DNA from: Armillaria gallica
Lineage: Eukaryota; Basidiomycota; Agaricomycetes; Agaricales; Physalacriaceae
Assembly: GCA_037576215.1 (NCBI GenBank)
Contig: JBANDB010000002.1
Location: 3,720,001 to 3,784,000 of the forward strand
Length of the DNA: 64,000 bases
Direction: 5' to 3'
A model generated the notes under the pieces. That model did no database searches, had not been told where the DNA came from, and saw only the letters and a list, made by a program, of their open reading frames with translations. Position 1 is the stretch's first letter; every line of letters begins with the position of its first letter. This document shows positions 46,584 through 58,333 of this stretch, in pieces. Both the position numbers and the translations under genes were made by a program.

Positions 46584-48230
46584 ATGGCCCCCAGGATCGC
46601 CAACAGCGCTGCAGCCAAGAAAGCCGCCGCCAAAAAGGCCAAAAGAAAAGCGTCCCAGCGGGCAGATAATAGTAAGTGTCCTAACGATATCTTCGTCAGA
46701 ATACAACCTCTGATCGGTCATATCGTAGCCAATGAAGTTGTAGCTACATCGTCGCAGATCGATACGAAATTCTCCTACGGTGTTGTGAAAAATACAGGTC
46801 AGCTACCCTAATTTGTCCCCGCCCTATTATATTCACATTCTCATACCAGCTCTTCCTGAGGGATACGTCGAGGACTCGGACAAACGCCAAGTTATGTCAT
46901 TCGAGGCCGACGCCGACAAGAAATGGGATAAAGACGACATCCATTTGTTGGCATATACTACTCAGCCTCCTGTCGACTTGGATACCACTCTCGCTGACTT
47001 TCCCGATGGCTGGACCGAATGCATAGTATCCGCTCCGCTGAAAACCATCATCCTTGACACCCCAGGTTATCCTGGGCAAATCAAACGACCAAAAATACCG
47101 GCACACTGCATCTCTGAATCTCCAGGGAAAGGCCTAGGAATGTTCGCAACGCGCAAAGTAATTGCGGGGGAGCTTATACTTACAGAAAGAGCTCTGATGA
47201 TAGCGCCTGCCGCGCTTCAAGTTCCGGTCCCAGCTGATATCTTCGATAACTACCCTACAGAACAGGCCAAACAAGCGATACTCTTTGAACAGGAAAAGGC
47301 ACTGGAAGTCGCCTACAAGCGTATGCCTGAAGAGCATCAGACAGCCTTCATGGCGTTGTACAACAGCCATACTCAGGATGGAAGTGTACCGATTGTCGGT
47401 GTCATTCGAACGAATGGTTATATGCTCAACGGTCCGATGCAAGACGAATGTTTGTGCGATAATATAAACAAATTTATCATTATTAATTGTCTTCGCAGGG
47501 CGGCCAGGGCCGAAGGGGGCTTACGCGGGTGTCTTCAACGAACTGTCCCGCCTTAATCATAGGTCAGATTAAATACAATTGCGTCCACACAGGGTCTTAA
47601 TCTTGCTCCATTTGCAGTTGTCGTCCAAACACGTATCGTACATTTGATATGGTGTCCTTTGCCATGGAGATTTATGCTGTCCGAGATATCGAAGAAGGCG
47701 AAGAAATCACTACGTACTACACGCATTTGCTCCTCCCGACTACCACGAGGCAGCAAAATCTCGAACCCTACGGTGTGCGCTGTGATTGTGCATCTTGCGC
47801 TAATCCTCGCGTGTCCGATGATCGTCGAATGGAGATTGCGAAGAAATGTAAACGAGATATCCTTGCTGACCGGGTCTCTCGATGGTCCACAAATCCACGT
47901 CTATCCGACGACTTTGCACTTCGAGAGGGTGAAAGGCTGCTGAAGCTCGTGGAAGATGAGGGCCTTGAAACAGAGATCTGCTACAGCGATCTTCTGATGC
48001 ACCTGGCTATGGTTCATGCAGCATTAGGGAACACGGAGAAGACAGGTCAATACGCATCTAGGTGGATGACTGCACGTATCGCCAAAGGGCGCCCTTTGGA
48101 AAAACAGTTTGAGGACGTCATGACGCTGAAACAGATCCTTGATACCTTTACTGATTGTCGTGGGCGTCTACGCCAAGACAGCGGGGAGATCAATGGAATG
48201 ACAGGGAAATTGAGAGAGATGAAGGTTTGA
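46584..48230 (+). CDS. SET-domain protein lysine methyltransferase
   Basis: A SET methyltransferase of the fungal SMYD/SET5-like kind, without a visible MYND finger. The N-terminus is Lys/Ala-rich (AKKAAAKKAKRKASQ), possibly a nuclear signal. The SET domain begins at SPGKGLGMFATRKVIAGELILTERALMI. It is interrupted by an insert of about 90 residues, then continues as GVFNELSRLNHS, with an intron placed right inside the NHSC motif, and RPNTYRTFDMVSFAMEIYAVRDIEEGEEITTYYT. The catalytic Tyr lies in TTYYT. A post-SET Cys cluster (GVRCDCASC) and a helical C-terminal part (LLKLVEDEGLETEICYSDLLMHLAMVHAALG, a TPR-like segment) end at TGA 48228-48230. Splicing around 47455-47640 is inferred from the NHSC motif. 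The start ATG at 46584 is preferred over the upstream non-ATG frame. Confidence 0.85.
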
Positions 48231-48376
48231 ACCTTTGACGCCAGCCTTTCCACTTTCTTTCGCATCTTCACTCTGATAATAAAAATGAACGGTAGTGCTC
48301 GAAGCTCGTCTTGTTGATTTTCTTGTACTTGATCCATCGTATATACCGATAAATGAGTAATGTTACTGTCGAGTTA

Positions 48377-48384
48377 TGACGTCA
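48377..48384. promoter_or_regulatory. CRE/ATF palindrome TGACGTCA upstream of ERCC1
   Basis: A perfect 8-bp CRE palindrome, bound by bZIP factors such as Atf1 in fungi, ends 18 bp before the ERCC1 start codon. Function is inferred from the motif and its position only. Confidence 0.5.
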
Positions 48385-48401
48385 CAAGCCCTGTCTCTTC
48401 C

Positions 48402-49660
48402 ATGACAAGCACAAGCCTAGGGACCGCTGTTAGTGCAAGCGTCCCGGCGCCTCCAATCGTTGTACCTAGTCTGGGAAATAACATAATTCTCAACCCTCTA
48501 CAGGTGAAATGCGTGTCCTTGCTGAACTGGACATTGGTCTTATGCTTTTCACAGCGCGGCAATCCTATTCTTGAATGCATTCGAAACGTCGGCAAAGAGT
48601 ATGGAGACATTGTCGCAGATTACCAAGTTGGAAAGACGACTGGGGTTCTATTTCTTAGGTGCGTGCGCGACTTTATATCTTCCGAGTCACTGTTTTGAAG
48701 TATTCCTCGCAGTCTGAAATATCATCGACTTCATCCTGAATATATCCATACTCGCATCGAAAAGCTGGGCCATTCTTATAATTTAAGGATCTTATTGATT
48801 CTCTCCGATATTGTGAGCATTTCTCCCTTCGATTTGGACTCAGAAAGCTGATTCGGCTGCCTAGAGCGAACACAAAGAGCCGATACGGGAATTGACAAAG
48901 GCTAGTCGACTTTACTATTCCGATGGTATCCAAGACCCACTTTCAGGAAACAGACTTGTCTCATTAACAACATCACTATCATTGTGGCCTTTTCGTACGC
49001 TCATCTTGTATCCTGTCTGTCGCTATATCCCTCATGGATCTAGGTTTGAGGAGGCTGGTCATTATCTTTCAACGTTCAAGCAATTCGAACACAAGTCCCC
49101 AGATCTCATCAAAGAACGCGCCGACAAAGATTACATTTCCATGCTACGGACATCACTGACAAGTATCAGCAAAGTCAACAAAACAGATGTCGAGACGCTT
49201 CGTGCATCATTTGGCGTATGATTTCACCCATTCACAGCCATCCGACACACAGTTCACCTTAATTTTGCAGAGCTTTGCCCACATCGCGAAGGCTGAAACA
49301 ACTCAGCTCCAAAATTTACCTGGATTCGGACAGGTCAAAACCAAGAACATCAAAAATGCGTTTGAGAAGCCGTTTAGGAACAATGCTACCACCTCGCTTG
49401 CCGTGCTCTCTACCATGAAGGAGCAAGAATCTGATGTTCAGCCCACTACTACTGCCAACTCGAGCTCAAAGGGTAAAGAGAAAGCAGTGATGCCCACGTC
49501 TCCACCTGTTCGACCTCCTAGATCACCAAGTCCGGTGTGGGATATAGAGTTGGACCTTACTCCTCCACCTGAACCCGAGGCGCGCGGCCCCAGACAAGCC
49601 CAGACTGAGCCTGAGAGTGATGCTGCTCAGAATTGGATTGTAGATTTAGATACGCTATGA
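48402..49660 (+). CDS. RAD10: DNA excision repair protein ERCC1/Rad10
   Basis: The non-catalytic partner of the XPF/Rad1 nuclease, which cuts 5' of DNA lesions in nucleotide excision repair and crosslink repair. Start ATG 48402 (MTSTSLGTAVSASVPAPP). Exons then give NIILNPLQ, RGNPILECIRNVGKEYGDIVADYQVGKTTGVLFLS, LKYHRLHPEYIHTRIEKLG, and NLRILLILCDIS: the central nuclease-like domain with the family's N-P-I-L/Y-H-x-x-H-P pattern. The XPF-binding helix-hairpin-helix pair follows (SLTSISKVNKTDVETLRASFGSF and LQNLPGFGQVKTKNIKNAFEKPF). A Pro/Ser-rich tail ends WIVDLDTL at TGA 49658-49660. A 5' frame extends to 48360 without changing the call. Several exon joins between 48660 and 49030 are approximate. 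Confidence 0.88.
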
Positions 49661-49790
49661 ATGCATTGAACGGAAAGTACAGACTCGGTAAAACATACAG
49701 CGAGTATCGAGCTCGCGAAATATCTACACAACTATGAAAACAGCTAAGCAGTGATATGCAAGTTTCTTCGGCACGCTTCGTTAAGGTCTA

Positions 49791-52700
49791 TTATGACTTC
49801 TTGAAATACTGATGGATCTGCTTATTCCTTACATCGGTGGCAGATTTATACTGATACGCCAGCCGCAAAGACAGTTTTTTGAGAGAGAGTTTGGTACGTG
49901 TACGGTCCAGGTGCGCCGCACGCGTATCGGCTAAGAAAATTCTTGTGTGAACAAACCAGGTGAAGTGCGGATAATTAGCTACGTACCAATCCGTGAGTGC
50001 ACATCTTCGATCGCATTCCGAACACACTGCAAAACCGTGTAAGTTTTGTCAGATTTGCTAGGGCTGCCGATAGGCGGAGGGTTTTTCATTTCTTGCGCGA
50101 CGTAGCCGTCGATATTTGAAAGGACGACTGCTAATAACTCGGTCCAGAAACCCATGTCGACGTAGTCTGTCTCGTCGTAAACGTTGAAAACGTCAGACGT
50201 CGAGACCACGTCGACGATATCCATGAGAGGGGGGAGATCCGAGTACATGTCCTACCAGGAGCATAAATGTCAAGCCAATTAATGTCGGCAAAGTACAGTA
50301 GATCCTTACCGGCGATATACTTTCTGTTCCAGTCAGAACACAATGAGCAATATTTCTTGCAACCCGTTGCGCGCGCCCCGTTCCCGCCGAGATAAAGGAT
50401 ATCATATGCGCTTTATTGATAGGTGTCAGATTGAGTGCATGCTTGGCGACTTTGCTACAAATACGACTTTCCTGCGTAAGCGTTAGCGTCGGGAAGTATA
50501 GAAGGTAGGACGCTGACAACTTACGATTGACTTAGATATGTCGTCTCCTGGAGCAATTGCGTGACACAAAGCATCGACTGCTTTAACAACATCCAGCAAT
50601 ATCTCGCTTGAGCTCGAAGGATCAAGTGCGATCAATAGAAGGGCCATAACGATATCTGGGATCTCGTTTGTATCCAGCCGTCCCGATCTAGGACAGGCGT
50701 GTGAGCATTTCAGAAATAGTGGTTGCAAGAGAGCACACCTTGCACTCATGGTCACCATAGCCACCATGCGATATAAAGTTTCTTCTTTGTTCGCAGGCGG
50801 ACTGGTCACTTCAGAGGACTGTACCCAACCCACAGATTCAATGACAGAAGGCTTGGCACCGAGGTGCGTGATGGCGGAAAGCATTGAATCAAACGACACT
50901 CCGCTGGCTCGACAATCAGGCATGTGCCATATGTTGATGAGGGCTGAAAATGCTGAAAATGATAAAGAACCTTCGTGATAACAAAGTGCTGAAATAAGAG
51001 ATCTGAGGATCCATAAGAGAAGTAAATTAGCCAGAAAGGCATACCTAAATGGCACAGATACGGAATGACGGATGGATTTTTCTGCGAATCAATGTTGAGG
51101 AAGATTCCAGATTCCAACATTAATGCAGCTTGCGCAGTATCTGACAGGGATTCATTCACTGCCAATAGAAATAGAAACGAGAACTGACTCTGCTTGGCGA
51201 TGGCATCTCCGAATAGTTTCAGGGCAGGCGTGTCTTCTCCGTTGAACAGATGTAGACCTGACTCTGAATCCATCGCTGTGTCATTGGGTTCGTCCCACAG
51301 GGGCACACCCAAATACTTCTGTTGCATCCTGATGTTTTCGAGTTCACGTTTGTCGCCCTCTAAAATCCCCAAGACAGCCTTTCCACGCTTCTCTCCTAGT
51401 AACCTTTGTCCCCTCTCCCGATCAAATGACAGATCACCAACATCTAATAGATCGGTCGAAGACCTATTCAAAACATGGTCCTGGTTCCGTATCGCGTCTA
51501 ATGCCAAATTTTCAGCGGCCAAAGAACTTTCCGCATCTACATCACTGCTAGCAAGAGCGTGTTCGGCGCGAAGAAGTCCAGCAGCACCCCCTCCGCTGTT
51601 TTCACCGCGTTTCTTCTCTCTCAGAAGAGCCTCGATCGGATTGACTGACTTTCTTTTAGGCGCCTTCGATGCAAGCGACACAAGCCCTCTAGCGGGGACG
51701 GTACGCGTCCGTTTCGAGGCACGAGGAGGAGAAACCGAATCATGGCGTGAGCTGGAAGGGAAGGTGAAACCTTACTTCGAAGACTACGCCTCGGCCTTGA
51801 AGAGGGACTGGGGTCTCGTTGTACCCTGTAGAGTTTGTTTTCAAGATAAGCTCTCGCAAGTATTGAGGTTACGTACGCTTTGCCTTTTCCTTTTCCTTTG
51901 CTAAAGAGCTGAGTAGGCAAGACATCATCTTCGTCACTGCTGCTGCTGTCAAGATCCCCTTGAACTCGAGAGTGGATGTCTCAGGACTAGATAAAGCCTT
52001 TTGCCAAGCTTTCTCTTTGATTGCAGCGATGAGTTTTGCGGTTCTAGCCATGGTAGGCGACTCTATGGCGACAGAGGCAGAGGAAATGTCCGTCGGCGGC
52101 GGAGTATGCTGCTGAAAAACGGGTGGTGTAGCGGGGTGAGAAGCAGAGGGGCTCTCGGCAGGAGTAAACATGGGTGACGATGCATCTTCACTGTCAGCTA
52201 CGACATCCTCAAGTGGAACAGGAGACTCAGTACCATGACGCCATTGATTCACGTCCGGCTTCGCGATGTTCGCGTCGCGCTGAGACAGGAATTCGGAAGT
52301 CATTTCCTCCTCATCTGACAGACTCCCAGGGACGACGTCGGTGTTGGCGTCGGGAGAAGAGAAGCGAAGTCGCTTTCTGTTGGTCTGGGGCGGGTCGTCA
52401 GGGGTTATATGGGCAGATATGCTGGTTGGTGGTCGGGTAGAGGAGCGTGGAACATACACAACGGTATTGTTTGCCATCGAATCAGCGCTCGAGTCATCAA
52501 GGTCGAACTTTGCCTTGCGTTTGGTTGCAGCTCTCTGGCTGGGCGATAAGGCTGTTGGACTTTTGGCGCCATTTATCGACCTCCCTGCATGTATATCTGG
52601 AGTCCTGGAGCGCTGTCGAGTTGACACAGAGGGCGAGAGCAGCGACGTCGACGATTTGGCTGCGTTCTGTACACTCCCACGCGACGACGAAGGCTCTCTC

Positions 52701-52948
52701 GTCGACGCGCCAACCCTGCCTGTCAAAGTCGACACACCACCACTACCAGGAGTGACCGGCGTGGGAGGCTGAGATGATTTGGACTTGTCCTCCGCCCTTG
52801 TAGCTGATCTGCTCGCCCTACTCTGGCTGGAGCCCATAGACGCGGTTGCGGACTGCTGCTTCGACTGAGAGGCAGAAGCGATCTTGGGGAAGAAGGCGGT
52901 GATAGGCTTTCCAGGGTTGAGTGGCACCTTTTTGGATGCACGGACCAT
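49791..52948 (-). CDS. Nuclear protein, probable SMC5/6-localisation factor (SLF2/CANIN-like)
   Basis: A large, mostly disordered nuclear protein with a helical C-terminal half. The start at 52948 gives MVRASKKVPLNPGKPITAFFPKI, which contains a PIP-box-like PITAFF. About 350 disordered S/T/P/D-rich residues follow with basic patches (KRKAKF, NRKRLRF). After small exons comes NPIEALLREKKRGENSG, which I associate with the CANIN domain of SLF2-type proteins; this is from memory and weak. Helical blocks follow (KAVLGILEGDKRELENI, PALKLFGDAIAKQSQFSFLFLLAVNES). The 3' exons read LDRTRTKLSLKKLSLRLAYQYKSAT and end YFKKS. A nuclear DNA-maintenance role is inferred from these features and from a full ACGCGT element 38 bp before the start. 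The protein may be another repair scaffold; the family needs a profile search. Confidence 0.5.
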
Positions 52949-53544
52949 GTCGGATGGTGGTACGAGCTGGTTGTCGAGGTGAAAGACGCGTTTAATTTCG
53001 CAAATGAGTGAGAAAATTGAAGATATCAATCACGTGGTCGCGTAACCCCCCGACACCGTGTGACTTGTGGATTTTAAATTTCTTAAATGGACTCACCGAA
53101 ATAAACCAATCCGGTCCGGATTCCGACCACGGCCGAATGATGACTGCCCGTCCAGCGTGTACCATATTCACAGGTCCTCAAACAAACCTAGCGTAAGCGT
53201 TGTACCGTTGACCTTCCAGGCGCCTTGACAAGCTTGACCAGCTGCCCAAAAATTTTCTTCTTCAAGAGTTCCGGTCATTTGCCCCACTGTCATCCCAGCG
53301 ATCCCATCCAGCACAGATACTTCATTTCATCATGTGTATCCTACTCCAATTCGATATTCGAAGTTCACGAGAATATACCCGCTGAGAATAAATGTAGGTA
53401 TGACGGGGAGGTCGACATTTCATTTCGTGCATGTCCCGATCCGGGAGAAAACTTTTAAAAGTTTCCAAAAATTGGTTGTCACGGAAATGTCACACAAGTA
53501 ACGCGAGCGCCACAGAGAGACCCTGGGCCACCCTCAATAAAATC
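52949..53544. promoter_or_regulatory. Upstream region of SLF2-like gene: MCB element and two palindromes
   Basis: This holds ACGCGT at 52986-52991, CGCGT at 53039-53043, a 15-bp palindrome AATCCGGTCCGGATT at 53108-53122, and a 16-bp AT palindrome AAACTTTTAAAAGTTT at 53449-53464. The far end is the 3' UTR of SSL1. No gene is seen in the small frames on the plus strand. Confidence 0.5.
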
Positions 53545-55174
53545 TCATTTCCCGCATCCAGGACAGCAGTGTACGACATCGTGCAGAAAAACATCGCACT
53601 CTGAGCAGAACTCGTTTCGACATTCCGGACATCGATACCTACTCACCGCACTCATGCCTTCTGCAGTAGAGGAGAGTGCTGTCGTTGGAAAAGCTCGAGC
53701 ACATGCGTGGCATGTCGGCGATGGACCTGCTTCTTGTAACGATTTTCTAATAAAGTACCTATGTTAGAATTGGATACGAGATACAATGGAGACACTCACA
53801 CAGCATCAAACGGCTTCACGGGGAACAGGTGGTGGTAACTCCGAGCTAGATGCGGAGAACTCACAATCATTAATCCACAAACGTCGCAGTCAGTCGGTAC
53901 GTCGCAGACTTTGGCAAGACACCGAGGGCATATGTAACCTTCGCTCTTGAGGTCTGAATGACATACACACAGGCTTGGCGGTGATGCGTCCGGGAGACGT
54001 GTAGGAAATCCCATCATCATCAAATCCGCAGCGGGATTCGCTGTGCCTACACGAGTAGAAGCTTGCTGTGCAGGAGGAGGCACAAGTTCGAATAAAAGGT
54101 CTTTGAAGTGCCCTTCGTTCATCGCGACACCGAATTGACCTATCAAATATAAATGAAAAAGGACATTATAAATTCAGCTCTCTTACCGCCTGTTTTGTCG
54201 CAGAGATCTCTGCATATCTTCATCTCTGCTGCAAGGGCAACGACGGAAATTCTTATTTTGTTTCTTACGCAGGATTCTAACGTGTCATGGATGTTTCCGG
54301 GATCGCAAGTAGTCAAGGAGCCAAAGATGATGAGGATTTCACGCGAAGAGTGCGTAGGCAGATGGCTTGTAGGATTCAGTACAGGATTATGCACGTAGAG
54401 GTATCACACGTACTTCATGCTATTCCGTGCCATTTCAATTGCATTCTGCAAGCTTGGCTCTCCCGTCGGTAAGAGTTTATGTCTATCGGATATCGTTTTG
54501 AGAACCTCCTGTGGATTTCCTAGAGGAGGGAAGTCACTTCACATTCACCAGCCCAGAAACGAGAGAACTTACCAGACATTTCACATATTCGTTCTCCCAA
54601 GCCTGAGCGCATGCCCACGATGCCTATCTGCCCCAATGGATTCTGGTCAAACCACTCCAAGATGAATTCCCGAGCATACTGGAGGGTCAAGGTGAATCGC
54701 GTCGGTCGCATGTCGCGGTCGAGCATAGAAGCAGAGAGGTCCAATAACAGAACAAGATGCCGGATGATAGACCGCCGTATTGCTGCAGCTGGCGCCTGTA
54801 GTCTTAGAGCAGTATTAGACCGAGTCCTGCCTGACAACGCGATGGCTGGTACCTTCTCCGTCGACCCCTCGTCATCCAATCTTCGACGGCACTTTGCAGG
54901 CTCCCAGCTTCATCTTCTCGGACGGTATCCCATGAACGCGTATAAGATGCTTCCCAGGTGTATGCTTGCTGCCTTCATGTTCAAGTCAAATTTCAAACGC
55001 GAAAAAGGTACGACCCACGACATCCTTTGCCTTCCCTTTTCCTTTCTCATCTCGTTTTCGTTTGTCGGTTGCTTTTCCTTTTCCTTTGCCTTTGGAAACA
55101 CTGTAGGTGCCGTCGCCTAAGGATATGTCAGAGTCTGAACCCGCATCCATGAAGTCATTGTCGCGGGGAGGCAT
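53545..55174 (-). CDS. SSL1: TFIIH core subunit SSL1 (p44/GTF2H2)
   Basis: SSL1 is part of the TFIIH core and stimulates the XPD/Rad3 helicase in nucleotide excision repair and transcription initiation. The start at 55174 ([16 protein letters not shown]) leads into a Lys/Gly-rich stretch. The vWA domain contains [69 protein letters not shown] and [17 protein letters not shown]. The C-terminal zinc region has [25 protein letters not shown] and a RING-like C4C4 end ([35 protein letters not shown]). All expected Cys residues are present. Four or five introns; the stop is TGA at 53545-53547. Confidence 0.93.
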
Positions 55175-55184
55175 GGTGGTAGCA

Positions 55185-55206
55185 TGCAGAAAGAATGCAG
55201 AAAGAA
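55185..55206 (+). repeat. 11-bp tandem duplication before SSL1
   Basis: TGCAGAAAGAA is repeated head to tail twice, 11 bp upstream of the SSL1 start codon, in its 5' leader or promoter. Confidence 0.8.
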
Positions 55207-55398
55207 TTCATAATCTTTCCATTTTGGTACGCTCGCCTTTACCCAATGGACCGAGCACTGGGTTCAATTTAGGAATGACTAGGTTGAACATAACATTAGG
55301 TGGAAATAGAAAGAACACTGTGTAGATGCGAGAAAAATTGTGATATAGTACAGTATTGAATCTAAAAATTATAAATCGTCGTGTACCACTAGTAGTAA

Positions 55399-57374
55399 CT
55401 ATCGCGAATTGCCTGCAGATGTCCATGCTCCAAACTCTTCGGACTCATCCTTGAATGGGTTGTCGCTATGCGTACGTTGCCTAGTAGTGTCAACGAGACG
55501 TTGTTGAGTGTCGACATTAGACTCCTCATCCGAGTCTCTATCAGCATCTTCGGTTTCAGAGTGTTTCATCAGTCCCACACCCTCTTCTCCTGGTACGTGC
55601 GGCTTCGCCATCCGTAACGCGTCGCTCGTATTACGCTGGAGATTCAAAGGATGCTGATGATGGTCAATGTCCTCATCATCCATTTCTTCAGCATCACTGA
55701 CATCCCCTACCGTCCATAAAACCCGCTCTTCATCGTCGTTCTGAGGATGGTCGCCGTCATCCCCGGTAAGACTAACCTTACTCGTGCTCGCTCTCTTTGA
55801 CTTTCTGCCGCGCGGATTGGACGAAACCACAGGTGCAGATGCCAAGGCCTTAGAACCAGGCTCGGGCTTTTTGTGTGTCAGGAGCACTACCCCCGAGATG
55901 AGGATGAGGATAGAGACGAAAATGAGGAACAGCGTCCACGACTGATATGAGTCAACCTCATTGTTGAAGATCTGAAGGGACGAAAATGAGTAGGAGGTCA
56001 TGAAACGTGGGCCGTGTTTACCAAGGAATCAAGGAATCTGAAATCAAGGAAGGTCAACAAAGAGGCATGTATGAGTTAGACATCTACGAACCCTGTGGCT
56101 GTGTATACACCATAAAACACGGGCACGACCAACGTGGAGTCATAAACCTTCAGTCCGCGGTTCAAGCAGACAATCTGAAGGACAGCAGTGATCACCAGCA
56201 GGATAATGGTGAAGATGGGGGCGACATGGCCGAACTGATTGCCCGGGTTCTGGTGTGACAAAGACCCAGACAGAAGTTTTACCCTAGAAATGAAGCGATC
56301 AGAAGTGCCTTTGACTTGAAAACGATAGACTTACGTTGCTTTAGCGAATACCAAAGTGCCTCCTGCCAATCCACCCCCGCAGCAGGCCCAACCAATACCG
56401 AGAGTCCAAGCAATCGTCTTGTCGTCTTTAGGAGCAGTCCATAGCTCAAGCCAATCAGTGACATGCCGCTGCAGAAAGGCCCAAACTCTTCTAGCAACAG
56501 ACACAAAACTTGAGCCCTGACCGCCACGGGAGACGACGGGATCGTCACTGTCACCGACTATGTCCCCTCTGGTCCCCAGTAACTCATCCAGTGTAGATGT
56601 AAAATAGAGAAGTAAAATCAAGGCAAACGACATTACGAAGAAGAAACCGAGCCATCCTCCTCGTCTCCATAACTGAGTGAGATGTTCAACATCGGTCTCG
56701 GTCGCAAGCCCGCTATTGATGGATCCAAATGCAACGATACCTATGACGCCAATGACAACGACGATGGTGCCCTGAATGTCAACATCAGACAAGTGTCGAG
56801 AGGGAGTAGGGAAGACGGGAGACTCACGTATATATCTGTGCTCGTCACTGGAGTACCAACGAGAAACCGGGCAAAGAGAAAATTGAAGACGAGTGAGGTA
56901 GAACCAAGTGGAGCGACATATTCTGGGCCATGCGTAAAGACCAGGTGAAAGCGACGAGGAAAAATGAAGTTACCAGCTCGCATGTACTCCAAAGCAAGAG
57001 TACTTCCAATTAGTTGCGACAAACTGTGGGGCCCTCAAATAAGAGATTACTCTGGCGAGAATGAATGCACGTACATGTATAATAACATGCCAAGAAGCCA
57101 TAGTGGTCTTAACCAATCCTTTCTTCGTGACGCTTTGGGTATGGCTTGCGTTCGCACCTGGCAAACAGATGATACGTTAGGAGAGCGATACAAGAGCCAA
57201 AAATGGCGCTTCTTGACTACGAACATGGTCCAGCTTTGTTAGATTCAGCCCAGCCGCGTTCAGAACGGAAGCTAGAAGAACAATCGCGAGACCGATGATG
57301 AATGCTACCACTGGGCTGGCATGATGTGCGGGAACTGGGTCAGACACGGGGGTTATTGGGGAATCTTTGTCCAT
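55399..57374 (-). CDS. NIPA-type magnesium transporter (DUF803)
   Basis: A multi-pass membrane protein of the NIPA family, which transports magnesium and some other divalent cations. The start at 57374 (MDKDSPITPVSDP) is followed by the first membrane segment VVAFIIGLAIVLLASVLNAAGLNLTKLDH. Later segments include LIGSTLALEYMRAEYVAPLGSTSLVFNFLFARFLVGTPVTSTD, YGTIVVVIGVIGIVAFGSIN, WLGFFFVMSFALILLLYF, IGWACCGGGLAGGTLVFAKAT, and FTIILLVITAVLQIVCLNRGLKVYDSTLVVPVFYGVYT. These are the NIPA signatures PLGSTSLVFN and the STLVVPVFY stretch. Near 56490-56580 a 60-residue loop is inserted. The C-terminus is long, acidic and S/D-rich, ending TSAGNSR. Six or more introns are present. Confidence 0.85.
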
Positions 57375-57636
57375 GCAATAGGATAAAGAGGAGTGTACGG
57401 TCGTACGAAGGGAAGAAATGAAAAGGTACGGATAGTAACAAGGGTGGACGGAGGAGAAAGGCAATGGCGTGTTTGTTCGTATTGCACAACGGCCGCCATG
57501 ACATGAAGATGCTGACGTACTCAATATGCGATTGATATTATGAGTCGGTTACTCTCGTCATGGCCCCAACATCGCCCCAGCGTGTACGCAGATAACCAAG
57601 GAACCCTTCTGGACCATTTCACCAAAATAAATAAAT

Positions 57637-57654
57637 ATGATGATGATGATGATG
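57637..57654 (+). repeat. (ATG)6 trinucleotide repeat
   Basis: Six perfect ATG/TGA/GAT units in non-coding DNA upstream of the NIPA-like gene. Confidence 0.85.
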
Positions 57655-58302
57655 ACGTCCTACCTGCCAAGTGAATGGCCGATTCCAACAATAGTTCTTT
57701 GGGAAAGACGGTGTACCAAGCAAGTCGAAAGGGTATATATGTCCTTCGAATTGAAAAAGGGGATAAAAATACACAAAGAGTGACCGATCCTGCTGGTAAA
57801 AGAACTGTTCTGCCGGAATGAGAATACAGTAACAGTACGACCTGGGTACGGTAAACACGGTATCGCCTTTGGGCAGTAGAAGTGGCTGTGCGCCTCGTAC
57901 GACTGCCTTTCCTGCCGCCATGTTTGATCGCATAGACGCAGTTTCTTCCATCTCGCTCCCATAAATGACTTTTCCAGAGACAGATACTCATCATATACAA
58001 TGATTTTTTTGACTCTCTACTTGTTTTGACCCCGATCCTACCTAATAAATCACCCGAGACTCCGACTTCGGTCGCATTCCTCTTTTGCTTCGGTACCGGT
58101 TATACTTGCAAGTTATGTATTGAAGATTCACCGCATTTCGGATGTTTTCAAGGGTGGTTAGTGTGGAATGGCTTCTTCGCGTAGCACTTACACTGATTGC
58201 ATTTGATCTAGCGCATATATCCTACCGCAACTTTACAGTATGTCCCGTATCACCGGTTTACAGCCGTATCGTACACATTCTTGAGAAGACCAATGTTACT
58301 GT

Positions 58303-58333
58303 ACGGGTACGGGTCACCCGTACCCGTACCCGT
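58303..58333. repeat. Inverted array of hexamers ACGGGT / ACCCGT
   Basis: Two head-to-tail copies of ACGGGT (58303-58314) are followed after one base by three copies of the reverse complement ACCCGT (58316-58333). On one strand the two arms can pair as a hairpin. The same hexamer occurs singly at 58363-58369 and 58981-58987. Confidence 0.9.

Noticed and set aside
57521..58000. Overlapping minus-strand frames of 100-159 residues upstream of the NIPA-like gene
   Set aside because: Tyr/Phe-rich and fairly open, but three frames overlap equally and none matches a family; a His run comes only from a trinucleotide repeat.
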